Source: Hemerocallis citrina (taxonomy: Eukaryota; Streptophyta; Magnoliopsida; Asparagales; Asphodelaceae). From it: DNA of 64,000 nt. Under the pieces are notes generated by a model, which saw only the letters and a list, made by a program, of their open reading frames with translations, was not told the origin of the DNA and searched no databases. Below are positions 57,317 to 64,000 of the stretch, piece after piece. The translations under genes were made by a program, and so were the position numbers. The DNA is taken from assembly GCA_017893485.1 (NCBI GenBank), contig JACEHZ010000372.1, forward strand, positions 1,792,001 to 1,856,000. The letters run 5' to 3'. The stretch's first letter is position 1. Each line of letters starts with the position of its first letter.

Positions 57317-57487
57317 GGGTAATGCTACACCTACTACCAAATCTACTACCTTTCTCTTTACTACCTTAGGTGGTACACCACTATTGGATGTTTCTACCAC
57401 CTACTCTACAATAACCTCCACTAATAGTGTGCCACATAAGGTAGTAAAGGTAAAGGTAGTAGATTTGGTAGTAGGTGTAGCTTTATC
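57317..57487. mobile_element. Foldback MITE family 3 in a (TA)n tract, copy B only
   Basis: Arms GCTACACCTACTACCAAATC / GATTTGGTAGTAGGTGTAGC, arms of about 70 bp, both sides (TA)n. Sequence unrelated to families 1 and 2. Absent at the same tract in copy A (about 32818-32850). Confidence 0.85.
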
Positions 57488-57560
57488 ATATATATATATA
57501 TATATATAATTAAAAATATATATATCCTTATTATGTAGCAACCCTAAATCCTACTATGAG

Positions 57561-58021
57561 CTAGGCAGTTAAAATCGATTTTTGGAACTAATCGGTCTAG
57601 GAGCGATTAGTGATTAATCGGTCTATCGATAAATAATCGGGGAATAAATCAGAAAAATTGTTATATATATATAGGAAAATATTCTATTGTGCACCACCCC
57701 TCCGTGTGCACTCAGCCTTCCCGGCTTCGTATCGACGATCCGAACCGTTCACATTGATCTACACATCTAAATTAGTGTAAATATGTAAAATCAAATTATT
57801 TGAAATTCATTTGCCCATCCATTATGTGACTATAAAAAACAATAATTTTCAGCCATACAATTTTGTAACACTTCAATACATGGGCAAATAAATTTCAAAT
57901 GATTTGATTTTACATATTTAGATGTGTAGATCAATGTGAACGGTTCGAATCGTCGATATGAAGGCAGGAAGGCCGAGTGCACACGCCGTGTGCACCATCG
58001 GTGGTGCACAACGGAAGACTT

Positions 58022-58061
<40 letters not shown>

Positions 58062-58755
58062 AAATATATATCCTCATTATATAGCAACCCTAAATCCTAA
58101 CATAAAACTATTATGAGATTATTAAATTTGAACATATAGTTGTAGTGAAAGAATAGAGTACTTGGTTTGAGCCGAGTTTGGATCTGGATATGAGTCGGAT
58201 CGGATTTGCTGGTCGGTTCCATCAAACAAAAACAATCGGAAAGAGCAGAGCAAGCAGCAAGAGGTGCAGCAGATGCGGGCTAGGTCAAGTATGTGACGGC
58301 GCAGGGAGAGCGACAACGAATCGGGTTTGGGTTTGCTCGAGAAGAAGAAAAGAATCAGTTTGGGTTTGGGTTTGAAAAGAATCAGTTTGGGTTTGGGTTT
58401 GGGTTTGCGCAACGAAGAAGAGAATCAGTTTGGGTTTGGGTTTGAAGAGAATCAATTTGGGTTTGGGTTTGCGCGAAGAAGAGAGCAACATGTCGGGTTT
58501 GGGTTTGTGCGACGACCAGAAAGGGTATGGACTTTGGATTTAGATTTGAGTTTGGACCGGTTTGAGTCCAAATAATGCAAACGAGCATGAAAATTAAAGA
58601 AGATTTAATCAGTTAATCTTCTAAATCGGCCGATTATACCCGATTAAATCGCTAACTATTGAAATACTATAAATCTCTAAAAAAAAATCGCTTAGCCTCC
58701 GATTAGCGATTAATCGGAGATTAATCGGGTGTAATCAGGGATGTTAACTGCTTAG
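57561..58755. mobile_element. Inner hAT-type element, copy B
   Basis: Same insertion as 32881-35084 without plastid DNA and without MITE family 1. Target duplication now ACTATGAG / ATTATAAG, decayed from ATTATGAG. Confidence 0.85.
57673..58024. mobile_element. Foldback MITE family 2, copy B
   Basis: Counterpart of 33407-33757, with (TA)n on both sides. Confidence 0.82.
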
Positions 58756-59363
58756 ATTATAAGATTATCAAATAGGAATATAAAATCATCGAGAAAAATA
58801 AGAGTACTTGGTTTGAGCTGAGTTTGGATTCTGGATGTGGGTCGGGTCGAGTTAGCTAGTCGGTTCCATCAAACAAAAATAACCGAGCAACGCAAGCAGC
58901 AAGAGAAGGTGCAGCAGATGCGGGCTGGATCAAGTATGCGATGGCGCGGGGGGAGCGATGGCAGGTCGGATTTGGGTATGTTCGAGGAAGAAGAAGAGAG
59001 TCAGTTTGGTTTTGGGTTTGAAGAGAACCAGTTTGGGTTTGGGTTTGGGTTTGCACGAGGAAGAAAATAGCGGCAACATGTCGGGTTTGAGTTTGCGCAA
59101 GGACTAGAAGGAGTTTGGATTTGAGTTTGAGCCGGATTGAGCCCAAATATTGCAAATGAGCATGAAAATTAGAGGGGATTTAATCAATTAATCGGTAACT
59201 TAAAATCAGTCGATTAACCACTAATCGACCGATTATACCCGATTAAATTGCTAACTATTAAAATATTATAAATCGCTAAAAAAATAATTGCTTAGCCTTC
59301 TACTAACGATTAATCGGGAAATAATCGGGTGTAATCAGAGATTTTAACTGCTTAGGTCCCCAG

Positions 59364-62300
59364 CAGGACTCGACAAACCAACTTCACTGCTCTACTCCAT
59401 GACATAGGAGTCCCGCGGGTCCACTGGGTTCGAAGAACAACACAACACCGTCCTCCAGTGCTTCCAAAAGATGGAGGGCTATCTAGCACTAATAAACCAA
59501 GAAGGCATGAAGGAACATACTGCCCCATCTGACCCCCTTTCTCCAGAAAAATCCTCGAGGCTCACGTTCCATCCAACTTCAAAATTTCAGTTTTTAAGTA
59601 ATACAACGGAGAGTCCAACCCGGTAGACCAACTTGAGAGTTTTAAAACCCTCATGATGATCCATCAAGCGTCCAACTGCCTCCTCTGCAAGACATTCCCA
59701 GCAACCCTAAAGAGATAAGCATGTTAGTGGTTCTCTTGTCTCTCTCCAGGGATTATCTTCTCCTTCGACCAACTTAAGGAACTCTTTCTCGCACACTTCA
59801 TCACCAGCTGCAAGGCAGAGAAGACGAATGTCTCCTTTCTTGACCTGAAGCAAAGGAATGAGGAATCTCTCAAGAGTTACGTTCGGCGCTTCACAGTCGT
59901 AGCCACGGCTGCCTTTAGGTACAATATAAACCATGACCACCTCAAAGCTTCTGTCGTCAAAAGACCCCCTCGGAACTTCTCATACCTTCTTCAAAGAGTC
60001 AAGAAGTACATCCGAGTGGAAGATGTCATTCGTCCCCAAGAACAGAAGGTGTCGTCCTCATCCAGGAACAAACGGAAGAACACCAATGAAGATGGACCCA
60101 AGATGAACCAGAAGGATGCCACGGGTCAGCGTCGCCCTCCTCCAATGCCTCGTTTCGAGAAGTACACTCCGCTCAATGCCAACATCTCTACAATTTCTCA
60201 TGGAAGTTGATAAGAACACTCTTTCAACCTCCTAAGATGAACGCCTCAAGCAGAAGAAGGGATAGGCACAAGTGGTGGGCGTTTCATAAAGACCACAAAC
60301 ATCTCACAGATGACTGTCGAGCTCTCAAAGATGAGCTTAAAGCCCTGCTCTGATGGGGCTACCTCACCAAGTTCACCCAAAGAGACAACATCGAGCCTCC
60401 TCCCGTAAGAGGAGCCAACAAGCAACCAGAGAGGCCTTCCGAGTCCCAAGACTCGGGGCGCATGACAGTATTTCACTCCATCCATGGGAGGCCTATGGGG
60501 GGGATTGTCTAACTCCTCTAGAAAAGCAATCCTCCTCGAAGTGAACTCAGTACACATGCCCCTCCCAAGAGCTCTGGGGTTCTAACAACATTCTCGGACC
60601 CAGACCTCGAACGTGTTCGAACACCTTACTGCAACGCACTTGTAATCAACATATGCATGGCAAATCATGAGGTGCATTGCGTCCTGATAGATAATGACAG
60701 CTCGGTAAATATCCTCTTTCTGAATGTATTCGATGACTTCAAGCTCACATGGGACCGTCTCAAACGCGTCAGGTATACCCTTCAAGGATTCTCCGGAGCC
60801 TCAGTTCAGATCAAAGGAATAGTCACCCTTGATGTGACTGTGAGGAAAGCTCCAGCCACTCGCACAGCCACTCGCACAGAAGCACTCGACTTCATGGTTG
60901 TTAACTTAAAATCGGCCTACAATGCCATCTTTGGTCGCCCGAAGCTAGCAGCCCTATACGCAGTTGCCTTAGCCTTCCACATGAAGATGAAATTCCCTAC
61001 AACAATAGGGATATGAGAAGTCAAAGCCAAGAAGTTGCTCGGATGTGTTGCACCGCCACTATGGGGGGCTTGGTCCTCCCCCTTGATGCCCTGGAACTCC
61101 CAAACGATAGAGGAAAGCCATCTTCGAACCCGTAGACGAACTAGAAGAAATTTCCTTCTCTCAAAGAGGATCAAACTAAGTGTTTTCGGGTAAGCAAGAC
61201 ACTCCCCCATCAAGTCAGAGCAACTCGTTGTTTGCATTAGGGGGAACCGAGATCTCTTCGCCTGGACAGCCTCTGACATGCCGGTCATATCCGAATATCT
61301 AATCATACACCGATTAAGCATGAATCCTAAAGTCAGGCCCGTCCAGCAGAAGCGCTGTAAGTTTGCCCATAACAGGTAGCAAGCAGTCAAGGAGGAAGTC
61401 GAGAAGCTCTTAGCCGCCCGCTTCATTCAAAAAATTGGCTACCCAGAGTGGCTAGCGAATGTGGTAATGGTAAAAAAAGCCAACGGCAAATCGAGAATTT
61501 GCATAGACTTCACCGACCTCAACAAAGCATATACGAAGGACCCCTTCCCTCTACCAAGCATAGATGCCTTGATTGATGCTACCTCCAATCATGAACTCCT
61601 AAGCTTCATGGAGCTCACCAGATGCATGATGAGCAGTCATGCCACATTTCTTTGAACTCATGATCTAAACGAGTCACCTTCTCATGATACAACCAGTTCT
61701 GAATGTTTCCCCAGGCATCCCAAAGACGTTATGCATCATCGACCAAGGACTACTGCTACCGAGTCATACCCTTCGGGCTGAAAAATGCCGGAGCCACATA
61801 TCAATGCTTGAACCAAGTCTTCAAGGAGCAAATCGGCTGATATATGAAGGTATAAATGGATGATATGCTAGTCAAGAGTCCAAAAAGAGGACCACGTGGC
61901 TGATCTCCAAGAAGCATTTGATGTACTATAGAGACCTATGAGATTGAATCCCTCGAAATGTGCTTTAGGGGTCTCCTCGGAGAAGTTCTTAGGATTTATG
62001 ATAAGCCAGGGAGAAATCGAAGCCAATCCTGAAAAGATCAAAGCCACACTTGACATGTCTCCCCCGTCTACCATCAAAGAAGTCAAAAAACTCACAGGTT
62101 GCCTCGTCGTCATTGGGCGCTTCCTCTCCAAGTCCGGGGAGAAATGCCTCTTGTTCTTCAAACCAAGTCCAAGGAACGAAGAATTTTGAGTGGGGGAAGA
62201 ACATATAGCCTTCAAACGCCTCAAAGCACCTCATTAATCCCCTACACCTTAGAAAGCCCAAGTCAGGAAAGGTCCTCTACCTCTACTTAGCTACTTTAGA

Positions 62301-63310
62301 TCAGACCTGTAGTGACGTCTTGGTAAGGGAAGAAGATAGGGTACAAAAGCCAATCTACTATGTAAGCAAGGTACTCCACGATGCCGAGCTTCGACACTCA
62401 AAGATGGAGAAGATGGTCTATGCACTAGTCACAGCCGCCCGAAAACTCTGCCCCTACTTCCAAGCGCACTCCATCTGGGTCCTCATCGATCAGCCACTTA
62501 AGCAAGTGCTCCATAAGCCAAAAAATTTCAGGAGATTTATGAAGTGGTCTGTTAAGTTAAGTCACCGTGATCACTTATCGACCAAGAACAGCAATCAAGA
62601 CCCAAACCTTAGCTGAATTCAAAGTCGAAAGCCTTATCCCTGATCCCCTGAGGAAGGACAACCCCCACTTTGGAATGCCTATGTGGATGGGTTTTCCTGC
62701 CTTGAAGGGAATGGAGCTGGAGTCATCTTGCTCGGTTCCGACGAAGTCACTCTCCAATACTGGCAGCGCTTCTAATTTTCCTGCCTCCAACAGTGAGGCT
62801 GAGAATGAAGCCCTCATCGCCTGAATCCTCTTAGCACAAAAAGTAGGGGCACGAAGAGTCGGGATTTTCAGTGACTCATTGACTCCCTGGGGGTAGTGAA
62901 TCAGATCCCGGGCGAATATGAGGCTAGAGATGACCGCATGATCCAATACTTGGCGTATGTGAAGAAACTCATATCCATTTTCAAAGAAGCCGAAGTAACT
63001 TGTATCCCATGCGAGGAAAACGGGCAAGCATATGCCCTCTCCAAGCTGGCCTTTCCATTGTTCGATGGACTCGACCACACGGTGCTCATTGAGATCCTAC
63101 CCATGCCAAGCACTGAGGAGACACTGGAGCTTATATTCATCACCCCCCAAACTGCCAGAGATTGTTGGACGAAACTTTTGATCAACTTTCTCGACAAGGA
63201 AGTCCGCCCATCGGACCCCAAAGAAGCAAGAAAGATCAGGGTGCAGGCTGAAAGATATACACACTCCATCTTTTTGAAGAAAGGCTGCAATCAATGCCTA
63301 CTTCCGAAAA
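59364..63310 (+). pseudogene. Tat-type Ty3/gypsy polyprotein, broken
   Basis: In order: gag (LKQRNEESLKSYVRRF near 59848-59895; KWWAFHKDHKHLTDDC near 60270-60320), protease (VLIDNDSSVNILF near 60680-60720, where DNDSS replaces D-T/S-G), DFMVVNLKSAYNAIFGRP (60890-60945), RT (VVMVKKANGKSRICIDFTDL near 61459-61520; the YMDDM-like motif is YKWMIC, degraded, near 61850), NPSKCALGVSSEKFLGF (61943-61995), RNase H (PIYYVSKVLHDAELRHSKME about 62349-62410), then an archaeal-type second RNase H (NSEAENEALIA near 62790; ENGQAYALSKLAF near 63018-63055) and the first residues of integrase (EARKIRVQAERYT near 63226-63265). A second RNase H is characteristic of the Tat lineage. Many stops and frameshifts; not functional. 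Integrase catalytic core missing. Confidence 0.85.
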
Positions 63311-63681
63311 AGTAAACTAGTCGAACGTTCTATGAGTATCAACAGGACTCTACTGCATCACTGGTCAGTATTCAATAGATTGATGGAGATTCCGATATTA
63401 TATACCTTCATACAAAAGGCGTTATCTTTATTTTTCCCTTAGATATACATTGCTATGTAACTCGTCAACATTTCACTTTCTACTCATGACACTTGATATG
63501 GGTAAAAATGGAACCAAATCAGGATCGTTCAAATTGGACACAAATCTTAAAGGTATCGTGGGTAAAATGATAAATTTCACTAGAAACAGGCCCGTAAAAG
63601 TGAATTGGTCTCTTTTACGTCCAACAACCCGAAACAAGCTTATCATATTGAGTTTCCATAGCAGCTCAACATGAAGGAATT
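63266..63681 (+). repeat. 3' LTR region of the Tat-type element, cut
   Basis: Matches 30921-31335 and 52852-53272 (ACTCATGACACTTGATATGG, AACAACCCGAAACAAGCTTA). Cut at 63681 by the next element. Confidence 0.7.
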
Positions 63682-64000
63682 TGATGTAAACTTAACCCTA
63701 ATAGAGAATTTCCAAGAATTTTAAAAGATTAAATTTACCAACATGTAATGCAGATTACGTCAGATATTAATACTATTAATTGATTTGATGGGTTTTCAAG
63801 ATATGAAATAGTTTAATAAGCCCAATTAAAAGTTCACGCCTAATAATTAACAATTACACCTAAGTGTGATTAGCAAGTAAGATATTCAATAACGATTTGT
63901 ACCCTAATTAGCAAGCAGAAACACACTTTTAATATTTGTGAATGGTTACAGATAAATCAAATAATATTCTAGAGACAATAGATGATATCACAAATAAATG
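63682..64000 (-). repeat. LTR of the gypsy TR-GAG family, inverted, cut by window end
   Basis: Reverse complement of the LTR end seen at 22569 and 25635: TGATGTAAACTTAACCCTAA, then blocks for AACATGTAATGC and CAAGTAAG-like sequence. More diverged than the copy A and B LTRs. On the minus strand the LTR end faces left, so the element body would lie either side of this LTR outside the window. Confidence 0.78.

Larger units (their letters stand above)
57199..59355. mobile_element. Outer hAT-type element, copy B
   Basis: Same insertion as 32717-36922, with target duplication GTCCCCAA (57191-57198) / GTCCCCAG (59356-59363). Lacks the third hAT. Confidence 0.85.
39489..60824 (+). repeat. Tandem segmental duplication, copy B (21.3 kb)
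   Basis: Direct copy of 12916-38398. Private insertions: the Harbinger-like element 53627-56249 and foldback MITE 57317-57487. Private losses: about 100 bp downstream of cis-prenyltransferase 1 and 9 bp inside it. To the right of 60824 the gypsy polyprotein continues without a break, so copy B keeps the ancestral right junction. Confidence 0.93.

Noticed and set aside
1..64000. CRISPR array, prophage or bacterial defence system
   Set aside because: No spaced identical repeats with unique spacers, and the window is plant nuclear DNA; the 70-bp array has no unique spacers.

Overview
The window is nuclear DNA of a flowering plant, most likely a eudicot. The genes have introns, few ORFs belong to genes, and most of the sequence is LTR retrotransposons, hAT, Harbinger-like and MULE-like elements, foldback MITEs, a LINE tail and a plastid DNA insertion. 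I cannot name the species. No rRNA, tRNA, CRISPR array or bacterial-type operon was seen.

Layout. 1-2256 is the 3' part of a gag-only copia element ending in its LTR. 2257-12916 is a minus-strand gene for a GT8 galacturonosyltransferase (GAUT family). Eight exons can be joined in frame; the C-terminal exons lie beyond the left edge. Its third intron holds a complete 4.2-kb gag-only copia element (5675-9859, TSD CCATA), which itself carries a hAT MITE and a MULE-like insertion, and is followed by MITE-like inverted repeats.

12916-38398 (copy A) and 39489-60824 (copy B) are a large direct tandem duplication, separated by a 1.09-kb fragment holding the first exon of a cysteine-rich receptor-like kinase. 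Each copy carries, in order: the GAUT promoter; two minus-strand cis-prenyltransferase genes (four in the window, all open); an old solo LTR between them; the C-terminal exons of an RLCK-VII-type kinase; a gag-only Ty3/gypsy element with TSD ATTGT; and a degraded Tat-type gypsy element invaded by hAT elements. Copy A alone has a 3.95-kb solo LTR, a truncated LINE, a third hAT, a foldback MITE and a plastid insert with an intact rpl36 reading frame joined to a ycf2 piece. Copy B alone has a 2.6-kb Harbinger-like element with a 70-bp tandem array, and a different foldback MITE. These differences account for nearly all of the 4.1-kb length difference, so the two copies act as paired full and empty sites.

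60825-63681 continues the Tat-type polyprotein of copy B (RT, RNase H, archaeal-type RNase H, start of integrase) and an LTR. From 63682 to the end is an inverted LTR of the same gypsy family as 21329-25635.

The genes do not form a pathway. GAUT acts in pectin synthesis, the cis-prenyltransferases make polyprenyl diphosphates, and the kinase pieces are fragments. The main interest is the recent amplification of a cis-prenyltransferase pair and the well-resolved insertion history.
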